Assembly: GCF_000261365.1 (NCBI RefSeq)
Contig: NZ_AJVC01000001.1
Coordinates: 248,001 to 312,000 of the forward strand
Source: Herbaspirillum sp. GW103
GTDB taxonomy: Bacteria > Pseudomonadota > Gammaproteobacteria > Burkholderiales > Burkholderiaceae_D
Reading direction: 5' to 3'
DNA: 64,000 bases
The notes beneath the pieces are model-generated. The model was given only the letters and a program-made list of their open reading frames with translations, was not told the origin of the DNA and did no database searches. Positions 24,772-33,130 of the stretch are shown piece after piece (the stretch's first letter is position 1; each line of letters starts with the position of its first letter). A program made the position numbers and the translations under genes.

Positions 24772-25911
24772 ATGTCGTCCGACTCTACACCCGTCGATCT
24801 TGCTGATCCCGCCTTCCTGGCGGCGCTGGCCGCGACCATCAAGCGCTGGGGCCGCGAGCTGGGGTTTGCCGACGTGCGCATTGCCGACGTCGATCTGTCA
24901 CACCGCGAAGCGGGCTTCCAAGCCTGGCTGGACAAGGGGTATCACGGCGAGATGGATTATATGGCAAGCCACGGCATGAAACGCGCGCGGCCGGCCGAAC
25001 TGGTGCCCGGTACGGTGCGCGTGGTCAGCGTGCGCATGCCCTATCTGCCGGCCGCCGTCGACCCCGCCCGGTCCGAACCGCCCGACTGGCGCGCCCGCGA
25101 AGAGGCGCGCAGTGCCGATCCTGCGGCGGCCCAGGTCTCGATCTATGCGCGCGGACGCGACTACCACAAGGTCCTGCGCGCGCGCCTGCAGCAGTTGGCG
25201 ACCCGCATCGAGGGGCGCATCGGTGCCTTCGGGTATCGTGTCTTCACCGATTCGGCCCCGGTCATGGAAGTGGCCCTGGCCGAGAAGGCCGGGCTGGGCT
25301 GGCGCGGCAAGCACACGCTCTTGCTGCACCGGGAGGCCGGTTCGATGTTCTTCCTGGGCGAGATGCTGACCGACCTGCCGCTGCCGGTGGATGATCCGGT
25401 CACGTCGCATTGCGGCCAATGCAGCGCCTGCATCACGGCCTGTCCGACGGGCGCCATCGTCGCCCCTTACGAACTGGATGCGCGACGCTGCATTTCCTAC
25501 CTCACCATCGAACTCAAGGGCAGCATCCCGGAAGCGCTGCGCCCGCTGATCGGCAATCGCATCTACGGCTGCGACGACTGCCAGCTCTACTGTCCCTGGA
25601 ACAAGTTCGCCCAGCGCGCCAGTCTGCCAGACTTCGACCCGCGCCACGGACTCGATAGCGCCAGCCTGGTCGACCTGTTCGGCTGGAGCGAAGCAGAATT
25701 CCTGAAAAATACCGAAGGCAGCGCCATTCGCCGCATTGGTCACGAACGCTGGCTGCGCAACCTGGCCGTGGGCCTGGGCAATGCCGCCGCGGTCGCTTCG
25801 CATCGGGGGGATGCCGCCATCGTGGCGGCCTTGCGTGCCCGCCAGGGGCATCCCTCGGCGCTGGTGGCCGAGCATGTGGCCTGGGCGTTGGCACGCCACG
25901 GTATCACCTAG
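24772..25911 (+). CDS. queG: Epoxyqueuosine reductase QueG
   Basis: A 379-residue cobalamin- and Fe-S-dependent enzyme that reduces epoxyqueuosine to queuosine at position 34 of GUN-decoding tRNAs. Ferredoxin-like ligands are CGQCSACITACPTGAI and CDDCQLYCPWNK, two [4Fe-4S] clusters. SAPVMEVALAEKAGLGW is the family signature, and a short HEAT-like helical region forms the C-terminus. The ATG at 24772 is chosen; AAGG lies about 10 bases upstream. The gene converges on the AEC carrier gene with only 14 bases between stops and no visible terminator. Confidence 0.96.
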   Translation: MSSDSTPVDLADPAFLAALAATIKRWGRELGFADVRIADVDLSHREAGFQAWLDKGYHGEMDYMASHGMKRARPAELVPGTVRVVSVRMPYLPAAVDPARSEPPDWRAREEARSADPAAAQVSIYARGRDYHKVLRARLQQLATRIEGRIGAFGYRVFTDSAPVMEVALAEKAGLGWRGKHTLLLHREAGSMFFLGEMLTDLPLPVDDPVTSHCGQCSACITACPTGAIVAPYELDARRCISYLTIELKGSIPEALRPLIGNRIYGCDDCQLYCPWNKFAQRASLPDFDPRHGLDSASLVDLFGWSEAEFLKNTEGSAIRRIGHERWLRNLAVGLGNAAAVASHRGDAAIVAALRARQGHPSALVAEHVAWALARHGIT

Positions 25912-25925
25912 CGCGCGTCGGCCTA

Positions 25926-26816
25926 TCAGTGCACCAGCGCCAGCCAGATCGGGATGGTCAGCGCCGAGAGCATGGTTCCGAGTGAAATGAGGAAGGCCGT
26001 GAAGGGACCGTTGCCGCCCATGCGCGCAGCCAGGATGTAGGCGCTGGAGGCGGTGGGCAGGCTGCAGAACAGCACCACGATGCGCCACTGCAACGGCGGC
26101 AGGTGCAACAGCATGCCGACCACATAGGCGGTCAACGGCACGGCGAAGAGCTTGATCACGATGAACCAGGCCACCACCGGTTTGCTCTCCTTCAATCCCG
26201 ACAGGCGCAGCCCGGCTCCGACCATCAGCAGACCCAGGGCGATGGAGGCGGCACCCAGGCGCGAGAGCACCACGCTGGCCGCTTCCGGCAGATGCAGGCC
26301 CAGTGCAGAAAACGTCAGGCCGCCAGCGGTCGCCACCAGCAAGGGATTGCGGGCCAGCTCGCGCAGCAGGTTGCTGTTTTTCGCGGCCAGCGCATGCACT
26401 GCGGCGATATTGCAAAGGGGCACGCCAAAGCCCAGCAGGATGGCCATCAGGCCCGCACCTTCCTCGCCGGCCATGCGGGTGGCCAGTGCCAGGGCGATAT
26501 AGGAGTTGAAGCGATAGGCGCACTGCATGCCCGACTCGTAGGTCATGGGCGTGGCACGCAACAGGGGTTTGCCCAGCCAGGTCAGCGCGATGCCCACCAG
26601 CAGCGAGCTCACGCCGGTCTGCACCATGCCGCCGGTGACCGAGAGGTCGACCTTCAGGCGCGCCGTGGAATAGAACAGCAGGGCAGGGAAGAGGATGAAG
26701 TAGACCAGCTTTTCCATGCCTGCCCAGAATTCGTCGCCCCAGTTGGAGAGACGATAGACCAGTACGCCCAGCACGATGAGGCTGAAGTCGGGCAGCAGGA
26801 GGTTGAGGATTTCCAC
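25926..26816 (-). CDS. AEC-family transporter (auxin/malonate efflux carrier type)
   Basis: A 296-residue membrane protein with about ten hydrophobic segments of the Mem_trans (AEC) family. Members export or import organic acids such as malonate or malate. Recognisable parts are the N-terminal LLPDFSLIVLGVLVYR, the middle RFNSYIALALATRMAGEEGAGL and the C-terminal LFCSLPTASSAYILAARMGG. It starts with GTG at 26816, only five bases after the response-regulator stop, so it is the third gene of the sensor-regulator operon. That placement suggests it handles a dicarboxylate related to the one sensed. Substrate and direction are unknown. Confidence 0.87.
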   Translation of the reverse strand: MEILNLLLPDFSLIVLGVLVYRLSNWGDEFWAGMEKLVYFILFPALLFYSTARLKVDLSVTGGMVQTGVSSLLVGIALTWLGKPLLRATPMTYESGMQCAYRFNSYIALALATRMAGEEGAGLMAILLGFGVPLCNIAAVHALAAKNSNLLRELARNPLLVATAGGLTFSALGLHLPEAASVVLSRLGAASIALGLLMVGAGLRLSGLKESKPVVAWFIVIKLFAVPLTAYVVGMLLHLPPLQWRIVVLFCSLPTASSAYILAARMGGNGPFTAFLISLGTMLSALTIPIWLALVH

Positions 26817-26821
26817 AGCGC

Positions 26822-27412
26822 TTACTTCAGCAGCCGCGCCAGTTCGACGGCGGTCTTGACGTTCATCTTGTCGAAGATGTGGGCGCGATGGACTTCCACG
26901 GTACGCATGCTGATGCCCAGTTCATCGGCAATGACCTTGTTCATCTTGCCGGCCAGGATCAGGTCCAGCACTTCGCGTTCACGCGCCGAAAGCGCCGCCA
27001 GGCGGCTCTGCACGGCATCTTCGGCACCACCGGCGCGCGAGCTTTCCAGGGCTTCCAGCACGCGATCCATCAGCTGGTTGTCATTGAAGGGCTTCTCGAA
27101 GAAATCGAAGGCGCCGTTCTTGAGCATATCGACCGCCATGGGCACATCGCCATGACCGGTCAGGAAGATCACCGGGCGCCGGTGCAGCAGCCCCTTGGTC
27201 TTGAGTTCGTTGAACAGCGCCACGCCGCTGGTGCCGGGCATGCGCACGTCCAGCAGCAGGCATTCGCCCTCGGCATCGATCCCGGTGGCATGGGTCAGCG
27301 CGGCCAATACGGCAGTGCCGCTCTCGTAGCCGACGGCAGCGATGTTGCGCGAGCGCGCCAGCCAGGTCAGCGAATCGCGGATGATTTCTTCGTCGTCGAC
27401 TATGTGCAGCAT
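26822..27412 (-). CDS. dctR: FixJ/NarL-type response regulator of the dicarboxylate system (DctR-like)
   Basis: A 196-residue regulator with a receiver domain (1-115) and a LuxR-type helix-turn-helix (about 133-192, LSAREREVLDLILAGKMNKVIADELGI in outline). The phosphoacceptor is Asp55 in LLLDVRMPG; the acidic pocket VDDEE and the lysine in FFEKPF are present. It lies 41 bases after the sensor kinase gene. The whole set is divergent from dctPQM, the arrangement of Rhodobacter DctSR, so control of the TRAP genes is inferred. The N-terminus is a few residues shorter than usual, starting MLHIVDDEE. Confidence 0.9.
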   Translation of the reverse strand: MLHIVDDEEIIRDSLTWLARSRNIAAVGYESGTAVLAALTHATGIDAEGECLLLDVRMPGTSGVALFNELKTKGLLHRRPVIFLTGHGDVPMAVDMLKNGAFDFFEKPFNDNQLMDRVLEALESSRAGGAEDAVQSRLAALSAREREVLDLILAGKMNKVIADELGISMRTVEVHRAHIFDKMNVKTAVELARLLK

Positions 27413-27453
27413 CGGTATGCGGGCGGGGATTCCAGAGTGGAGAAGGCGTCTCG

Positions 27454-29481
27454 TTATTGTGGCTGCGTGCGTTGGGCAGGCAGCGAAAACCGGAAGATTG
27501 TACCGCCTGCCGGGTTATCGGTGTAAGTGAGCGTGCCGCCGTGGAATTCGATGGTGGTGCGGCAGATGTTCAGACCCATGCCCATGCCCTCGGCCTTGGT
27601 CGAGAAGAAGGGCGAGAACAGGCGCGCCGCTACGTCCTCGGCAATCCCGTGCCCCTGGTCGATCACCGACACCGTGACCGATTCTGCACCATCGTCATTG
27701 CGGGTCAGCTCGGCGCTCACGCGCAGGATGCGGCGCGCCGACGGCACGGCGGCCATGGCCTGGATGCCGTTGCGGGTCAGGTTCAGGAGCACCTGTTCCA
27801 GCAGCACCTGGTCGCCCAGCACGGGCGGCAACGATTTGGGGACCTGCCACTGCAGCACCACGAAGAACTGTTGCGCCTGCAATTCGACCAGCGGCGCCAC
27901 GTTCTCCACCAGTTGCCGGATCTGCAGTCGCTGGCGCGCCGGTTCGCGCTTCTTGACGAACTGGTGCACGCTGCGGATCACATGGCCGGCCCGCTGGGCC
28001 TGGGCATGGATCTTCTCCAGCGCAGGTTGCAGCGCCTTGGGATCGGCCTGGCCCTGCTGCATCATGTTCAGCGCCCCGGTGGTATAGCTGGAGATGGCCG
28101 CCAGCGGCTGGTTCAGCTCGTGGGCCAGGGTCGAGGCGATCTCGCCCATGCTGGCCAGGCGGGCGCTGGCCTGCAGCTTTTCTTCCTGGGTGCGGTTGAG
28201 GTCTTCGGCGCGCTTGCGTTCGGAGATGTCGAGGATGGAGCCCATCCAGCCGGTCTGCCGGCCATCCTGGTCCACCAGCGGCGACTCGAAGATCAGCACC
28301 GGAAAGCGCTCGCCATCGCGGCGCTGGAAGATGGTCTCGAACTGCGGCGTGGCGCGCCCGGCCAGCACGTTGGAGAAGCGCTCCTGGTATTCATCCATGG
28401 CCTCCGGAGCCCAATAGGGCATGGGCGGGATCTTGCCTACCAGCTCCTCGGGGGCGAAGCCGACCATCTTGCAGAAGGCCGGATTGACGTAGGTGATGCG
28501 GCCCTCCAGGTCGCGTGCGCGCATGCCGGTGACCAGTGAATTTTCCATCGCCGCGCGAAATACGGCTTCATTGAGCAGGGCCTTCTCGGCCTTGGTGCGC
28601 CGGTTGATGTCGCGCCACAAGGCCCACAGGCTCCACAGCAGGCCCAGCGAAAGCACCATCACCGAGCCCACCAGCAGATTGGGCAGGAGCTTGGGGGCGC
28701 TCTTGGTGCTGTTGGTATGCAGCACCAGGGTCAGGCCCGGCAGCTCCAGTTCGCGCCGGTGGGTATAGACGTTCAGGCCCGGTCCGCCCGAGGTGCGGCG
28801 GGCCACGACATTGTCGTCGGTATCGGTGAGCGAGATTTCATTGTCCTGCGCGAACCACCACGGCACCATCTCGTTGAGGATGCGCGCCACTGCGTAGCTG
28901 GCCACGAGGCTGCCGATGTAATGGTTGTCGCGAAACAGCGGCACGTGATAATCCATGAGCATCGGCTCGGCGATGCCGGGCGGCACGGCCGGCGGGCTGT
29001 AGAGCGGGCGGTGCATCTGCTGCGCGCGGTCGGACGTCATCAGCGAAGGGGGCGAGAGATCGTTGCGACCGATAGGGAAATCGTCGGTGGAGGCCACCGC
29101 TCGCCCCTCGGCATTGAACCAGGTGACGCGATAGAACTCGCGGTTGTTGCGCAGCAGGGCATTCAAGCGGCTGCGGAAATGATCCCGGTGCAGGCGGCCA
29201 TTGATGATCTCGCGGCCGATGATGCGCATGCTCTCGTCATCGCGACTCAACTGGAAGCGGATCGCCTGTTCCACCCACAGCGAATCGGCGATCAACTGTT
29301 CCAGCCGTTCGCTGGCTTCCATCTGCTGGGCCTGGCGCGGCAGCCAGATCAGCGTGACCAGAAACAGGCACATCAGCAGGAAGGGGATCAGCCAGCGCAT
29401 GGTCGTCTTGCGGCCTGAGGCCTGCAACTGCGAGGCGGCATCGGGCTGGTGAGCGATCGGCGGTGGCGGGACGGTTTTCAT
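27454..29481 (-). CDS. dctS: PAS sensor histidine kinase of the dicarboxylate system (DctS-like)
   Basis: A 675-residue membrane kinase. A transmembrane segment (about 28-48, LIPFLLMCLFLVTLIWL) leads to a periplasmic sensor of about 240 residues, then a second membrane segment (about 290-312). A PAS domain (about 330-440) and a kinase core follow, with the phosphoacceptor His in LAHELNQPLAAISSY and ATP-binding motifs NLTRNGIQAM, DQGHGI and GMGMGLNICRTTIE. This layout matches Rhodobacter DctS. The ATG at 29481 is chosen because similarity starts nearby; the open frame continues about 60 codons upstream through the dctP control region. It is the first gene of dctS-dctR-AEC. Confidence 0.92.
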   Translation of the reverse strand: MKTVPPPPIAHQPDAASQLQASGRKTTMRWLIPFLLMCLFLVTLIWLPRQAQQMEASERLEQLIADSLWVEQAIRFQLSRDDESMRIIGREIINGRLHRDHFRSRLNALLRNNREFYRVTWFNAEGRAVASTDDFPIGRNDLSPPSLMTSDRAQQMHRPLYSPPAVPPGIAEPMLMDYHVPLFRDNHYIGSLVASYAVARILNEMVPWWFAQDNEISLTDTDDNVVARRTSGGPGLNVYTHRRELELPGLTLVLHTNSTKSAPKLLPNLLVGSVMVLSLGLLWSLWALWRDINRRTKAEKALLNEAVFRAAMENSLVTGMRARDLEGRITYVNPAFCKMVGFAPEELVGKIPPMPYWAPEAMDEYQERFSNVLAGRATPQFETIFQRRDGERFPVLIFESPLVDQDGRQTGWMGSILDISERKRAEDLNRTQEEKLQASARLASMGEIASTLAHELNQPLAAISSYTTGALNMMQQGQADPKALQPALEKIHAQAQRAGHVIRSVHQFVKKREPARQRLQIRQLVENVAPLVELQAQQFFVVLQWQVPKSLPPVLGDQVLLEQVLLNLTRNGIQAMAAVPSARRILRVSAELTRNDDGAESVTVSVIDQGHGIAEDVAARLFSPFFSTKAEGMGMGLNICRTTIEFHGGTLTYTDNPAGGTIFRFSLPAQRTQPQ

Positions 29482-29556
29482 GACGCCGCCAGTGTAGCCG
29501 CCCCCCAGGCCCGGCGCCAGCCTCCTGCGCAGCGGGAAGGTCAGGCAGCGGGACAT

Positions 29557-29606
29557 TGTGGTTTTCCACAGTTGCCCTGCTTTGGTGAGGCCGCGAAAAT
29601 TCGCGG
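29557..29606. promoter_or_regulatory. Two inverted repeats in the dctS-dctP control region
   Basis: TGTGG-TTTT-CCACA lies at 29557-29570 and CCGCGAA-AA-TTCGCGG at 29591-29606. Both sit in the 203-base divergent spacer upstream of dctP. They are candidate DctR binding sites; this is inferred from position and symmetry. Confidence 0.5.
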
Positions 29607-29684
29607 GCACAATCCGGTTCTCATCAAGACCGGCCATATCCGAGAAGAACGAACAATCATTCAAACCTCACTGGGGAGACAAGC

Positions 29685-30701
29685 ATGAAACTGAAGTCCA
29701 TCGTCTTTGCGCTGGCTGCGGCCACCGTCGTCAATGTCGGCCTGGCTGCCAGCGCCTTCGCGCAGCAGCCCATCATCATCAAGTTCAGCCACGTGGTGGC
29801 CAACGACACGCCCAAGGGCAAGGCTGCCGAGCGTTTCAAGGAACTGGCCGAGAAGGCCACCCATGGCCGCGTGAAGGTCGAGGTCTATCCCAACAGCACC
29901 CTGTACAAGGACAAGGAAGAACTGGAAGCCCTGCAACTGGGCGCGGTGCAGATGCTGGCGCCGTCGCTGGCCAAGTTCGGTCCGCTGGGCGTCAAGGAGT
30001 TCGAGGTCTTCGACCTGCCCTACATCTTCCCCAGCAAGGACGTGCTTTATCGCGTCACCGAAGGCCCCATCGGCAAGTCCCTCTTCAAGAAGCTGGAGCC
30101 CAAGGGCATCACCGGTCTGGCTTACTGGGACAATGGTTTCAAGGTGATGTCGGCCAACAAGCCGCTGCATCATCCGTCCGATTTCCGTGGCCTGAAGATG
30201 CGCATCCAGTCCTCCAAGGTACTTGATGCACAGATGCGTGCACTGGGCGCCAACCCGCAGGTGCTGGCCTTCTCCGAGGTCTACCAGGCCCTGCAGACCG
30301 GCGTGGTCGACGGTACCGAGAACCCGCCCTCGAACCTGTACACCCAGAAGATGCACGAAGTGCAAAAGGACGTCACCGTCTCCAACCACGGTTACCTGGG
30401 CTATGCGGTCATCGTCAACAAGAAGTTCTGGGACGGTCTGCCCTCCGACGTGCGCACCCAGCTCGAAGGCGCCATGAAGGATGCCACCAAGTACGCCAAC
30501 GCCATCGCCCAGCAGGAAAATGATGCGGCCCTGGCCGCCGTCGAAAAGTCCGGCAAGACCACCGTCTATCGTCTCACCGACGCCGAGAAGGCTGAATGGC
30601 GCAAGGCCCTGCTGCCGGTACAGCAGCAGATGGCCGGTCGCATCGGCAAGGACCTGATCGACGCCGTCAACAAGGAAGCGGCAGCTCTGGGTCAGAAGTA
30701 A
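29685..30701 (+). CDS. dctP: TRAP dicarboxylate transporter, periplasmic binding protein DctP
   Basis: A 338-residue DctP-family protein with signal peptide (1-26, MKLKSIVFALAAATVVNVGL, cleavage near ASAFAQ). The mature part opens with IIIKFSHVVANDTPKGKAAE and has the TRAP segments NSTLYKDKEELEALQLGAVQM, FRGLKMRIQSSKVLDAQM with the carboxylate-binding arginine (MRIQ) and QTGVVDGTENPPSNLY. These closely match C4-dicarboxylate (malate, succinate, fumarate) binders. It is followed by a stable hairpin and the two membrane subunits. Confidence 0.94.
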   Translation: MKLKSIVFALAAATVVNVGLAASAFAQQPIIIKFSHVVANDTPKGKAAERFKELAEKATHGRVKVEVYPNSTLYKDKEELEALQLGAVQMLAPSLAKFGPLGVKEFEVFDLPYIFPSKDVLYRVTEGPIGKSLFKKLEPKGITGLAYWDNGFKVMSANKPLHHPSDFRGLKMRIQSSKVLDAQMRALGANPQVLAFSEVYQALQTGVVDGTENPPSNLYTQKMHEVQKDVTVSNHGYLGYAVIVNKKFWDGLPSDVRTQLEGAMKDATKYANAIAQQENDAALAAVEKSGKTTVYRLTDAEKAEWRKALLPVQQQMAGRIGKDLIDAVNKEAAALGQK

Positions 30702-30722
30702 GCATCATCGGCTGCATTGGCC

Positions 30723-30746
30723 GCCCGCCTGCGTAGCCAGGCGGGC
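30723..30746 (+). other. Intercistronic hairpin between dctP and dctQ
   Basis: GCCCGCCTG (30723-30731) pairs perfectly with CAGGCGGGC (30738-30746) around a six-base loop, without a T-run. It could lower expression of the membrane subunits relative to the binding protein or stabilise dctP mRNA. Confidence 0.6.
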
Positions 30747-30831
30747 GCCTCCCTGTCAAGACCAATCCGAACAAGCAATGTCATGGGCTGATACCACTAC
30801 GGTATCGGCCTGCTGGCGCAAGGAGACTTCA

Positions 30832-31392
30832 ATGAAGTTACTCGACCATCTGGAAGAGTGGCTGATCGCGTTCCTCATGGCCGCGGCCACCTTCATCATT
30901 TTCGTGGCGGTGGTACACCGCTACGCCTCCGGCCTGGATATTCCCTGGCTGCAGGACCGGCTCATCCAGATCAACATGAGCTGGGCCCAGGAGCTGTGCA
31001 TCTTCATGTTCGTGTGGATGGCCAAGTTCGGTGCCGCCTATGGCGTGCGCACCGGCATCCACGTCGGCGTCGACGTGCTGATCAACCGCATGAACACGCC
31101 GTGGCGCAACAAGTTCGTGCTCTTCGGCCTGTTTGCCGGCGCGCTCTTCACCGGTATCGTCGGCACCTTCGGCGCCGAATTCGTCTACGACATCGCCCAG
31201 CACGACAGCACCTCCGAAGTGATGGAGGTGCCGATGTGGATCGTCTATCTGGCCGTTCCGCTGGGTTCCTACCTGATGTGTTTCCGCTTCCTCCAGGTCG
31301 CGTGGAATTTCTACCGCACCGGCGACTTGCCCAAGCATGACCATGCCCACGTGGAAGGTCTGGACGAAGAAAGCAGCGGAGGTAAAGCATGA
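30832..31392 (+). CDS. dctQ: TRAP transporter small membrane subunit DctQ
   Basis: A 186-residue membrane protein with four hydrophobic segments, the usual DctQ topology. It contains the typical WAQELCIFMFVWMAKFGAAYG and RTGIHVGVDVL segments. The ATG has AGGAG about 7 bases upstream. It overlaps dctM by four bases (ATGA), so the two membrane subunits are translationally coupled. The C-terminal tail is charged and His/Glu-rich. Confidence 0.93.
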   Translation: MKLLDHLEEWLIAFLMAAATFIIFVAVVHRYASGLDIPWLQDRLIQINMSWAQELCIFMFVWMAKFGAAYGVRTGIHVGVDVLINRMNTPWRNKFVLFGLFAGALFTGIVGTFGAEFVYDIAQHDSTSEVMEVPMWIVYLAVPLGSYLMCFRFLQVAWNFYRTGDLPKHDHAHVEGLDEESSGGKA

Positions 31393-32669
31393 ATGCACTG
31401 ATCATTTTCGTCTTGCTGTTTGCCCTGATGCTGACCGGGATGCCCATCTCGATCTCGCTGGGCCTGACTGTCCTGACCTTCCTCTTCACGATGACCGACG
31501 TGCCTATCCAGTCGGTGGCTCTGAAGCTGTTTACCGGGATCGAGAAGTTCGAGATCATGGCGATTCCGTTCTTCATCCTGGCCGGCAACTTCCTCACCCA
31601 TGGGGGGGTGGCGCGGCGCATGATCAACTTCGCCACGTCCATGGTCGGCCACTGGCATGGCGGCCTGGCCCTGGCCGGCGTGCTGGCCTGCGCGCTGTTC
31701 GCGGCGGTCTCGGGTTCCTCGCCGGCGACCGTGGTGGCCATCGGTTCCATCATCCTGCCGGCGATGGTCAATCAGGGCTTCCCCAAACGCTTCGGCGCGG
31801 GTGTCATCACCACCTCCGGCGCACTGGGCATCCTGATCCCACCTTCCATCGTGATGGTGATGTATTCGGTCTCCACCAATACCTCGGTGGGCAAGCTGTT
31901 CATGGCGGGCGTGGTGCCGGGTCTGCTGCTGGCCTTCCTGCTGGGGCTGACTACCTGGTTCCTGGCGCGCAAGAACAACTACCCGCGCCTGAAGAAGGCG
32001 ACCTGGGCCGAGCGCGGCGCCGCCTTCCGCAAGAGTGGCTGGGGCCTGTTCCTGGTGGTCATCGTCATGGGCGGCATCTACAGCGGCGTATTCACGCCGA
32101 CCGAAGCGGCGGCCATGGCGGCGGTGTACGCCTTCTTCATCGCCGTGTTCGTCTACAAGGACATGAGCCTCAAGCAGGTCCCCAAGGTGCTGCTGGATTC
32201 GGCCTCGATGTCGGCCATGCTGCTCTACATCATCACCAACGCGGTGCTGTTCTCCTTCCTGGTGACCAGCGAGAACATCCCGCAGACGATGGCTGCCTGG
32301 ATCACCGATTCCGGCCTGGGACCGATCACCTTCCTGCTGGTGGTCAACGTGCTGCTGCTGCTGGCCGGTAACGTCATGGAGCCTTCGTCCATCGTGCTGA
32401 TCCTGGCGCCGATCCTGTTCCCGGTGGCGATGAAGCTGGGTATCGACCCGGTGCACTTCGGCATCCTCATCGTGGTCAACATGGAAGTGGGCATGTGCCA
32501 CCCGCCGGTGGGCCTGAACCTGTACGTGGCCTCGGGCATCACCAAGATGGGCATCACCGAACTGACCGTCGCGGTCATGCCGTGGCTGCTGACCATGCTC
32601 GGTTTCCTGGCGCTGGTGACGTACTGGCCGACCCTGTCGCTGTGGCTGCCCAACCTGATCTACAACTGA
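31389..32669 (+). CDS. dctM: TRAP transporter large permease subunit DctM
   Basis: A 426-residue membrane protein with about 12 hydrophobic segments. It has the DctM signatures SGSSPATVVAIGSIILPAM, TTSGALGILIPPSIVMVMY, YSGVFTPTEAAAMAAVYA and MEVGMCHPPVGLNLYV. With DctQ and DctP it forms a sodium- or proton-coupled importer for C4-dicarboxylates. Length is normal. It is the last gene of dctPQM; a long hairpin without T-run follows 22 bases after the stop. Confidence 0.95.
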   Translation: MNALIIFVLLFALMLTGMPISISLGLTVLTFLFTMTDVPIQSVALKLFTGIEKFEIMAIPFFILAGNFLTHGGVARRMINFATSMVGHWHGGLALAGVLACALFAAVSGSSPATVVAIGSIILPAMVNQGFPKRFGAGVITTSGALGILIPPSIVMVMYSVSTNTSVGKLFMAGVVPGLLLAFLLGLTTWFLARKNNYPRLKKATWAERGAAFRKSGWGLFLVVIVMGGIYSGVFTPTEAAAMAAVYAFFIAVFVYKDMSLKQVPKVLLDSASMSAMLLYIITNAVLFSFLVTSENIPQTMAAWITDSGLGPITFLLVVNVLLLLAGNVMEPSSIVLILAPILFPVAMKLGIDPVHFGILIVVNMEVGMCHPPVGLNLYVASGITKMGITELTVAVMPWLLTMLGFLALVTYWPTLSLWLPNLIYN

Positions 32670-32690
32670 TCGGCGATGCCGTCATGAGAC

Positions 32691-32740
32691 GATGAAATCG
32701 GCACCGCGAGGGTGTGCACCAGGTCGGTGCCGATTTCGTC
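32691..32740 (+). terminator. Long hairpin after dctM without a T-run
   Basis: GATGAAATCGGCACCG (32691-32706) pairs with CGGTGCCGATTTCGTC (32725-32740), 16 pairs with one G-U, around an 18-base loop. No T-run follows on either strand, so it may be an RNA-stabilising end or a factor-dependent terminator. Confidence 0.6.
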
Positions 32741-33074
32741 AGATGTCTGTCAAGTTGCTGAAAAGTATGTTGGTTTTGCCCTGAAAAAGTGCTTTGAAAC
32801 GGCACGAAGTGCTGCTAAAGTGCGGGCTTTGCTGAATCGGCAGATGGTGTTTGCCGTCCCGGCAATCGAGTTTTTGCAAACAAGTTTTTCTAGTGAGTTG
32901 TTGATGTACTTGCCTCACCGGTGACCCCTCCGACACATCGGAACGGGCGCAGCGAGGCAGCACCGAATACAAAGCGGGTGGTGCATAACAAACGGTATCG
33001 ATACCGGGAAACTGAGGAGACGTGCATTCGATTGAAACCGTTCAAACGGTCGGGAATGCATCAGGAGTATTTTG
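32741..33074 (+). other. Non-coding stretch with palindromes; possible structured RNA
   Basis: No convincing gene lies between dctM and the VOC gene. The second half has CGGTATCGATACCG (32993-33006, perfect palindrome) and a two-part stem: TGCATTC near 33023 with GAATGCA near 33054, enclosing ACCGTT-CA-AACGGT (33037-33050). A strong plus-strand terminator follows at 33075. Together this looks like a short structured transcript of about 110 bases. No promoter box was assigned. Confidence 0.4.
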
Positions 33075-33103
33075 AAGGCGCATCCGCGGATGCGCCTTTT
33101 TTC
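33075..33103 (+). terminator. Strong plus-strand terminator without an assigned gene
   Basis: AAGGCGCATCCG (33075-33086) is followed directly by its reverse complement CGGATGCGCCTT and a run of six T. No coding sequence on the plus strand ends here, since dctM ended about 400 bases earlier. Confidence 0.85.
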
Positions 33104-33130
33104 TTGGTGTGGCGTGGTCGTGATGGGTCG

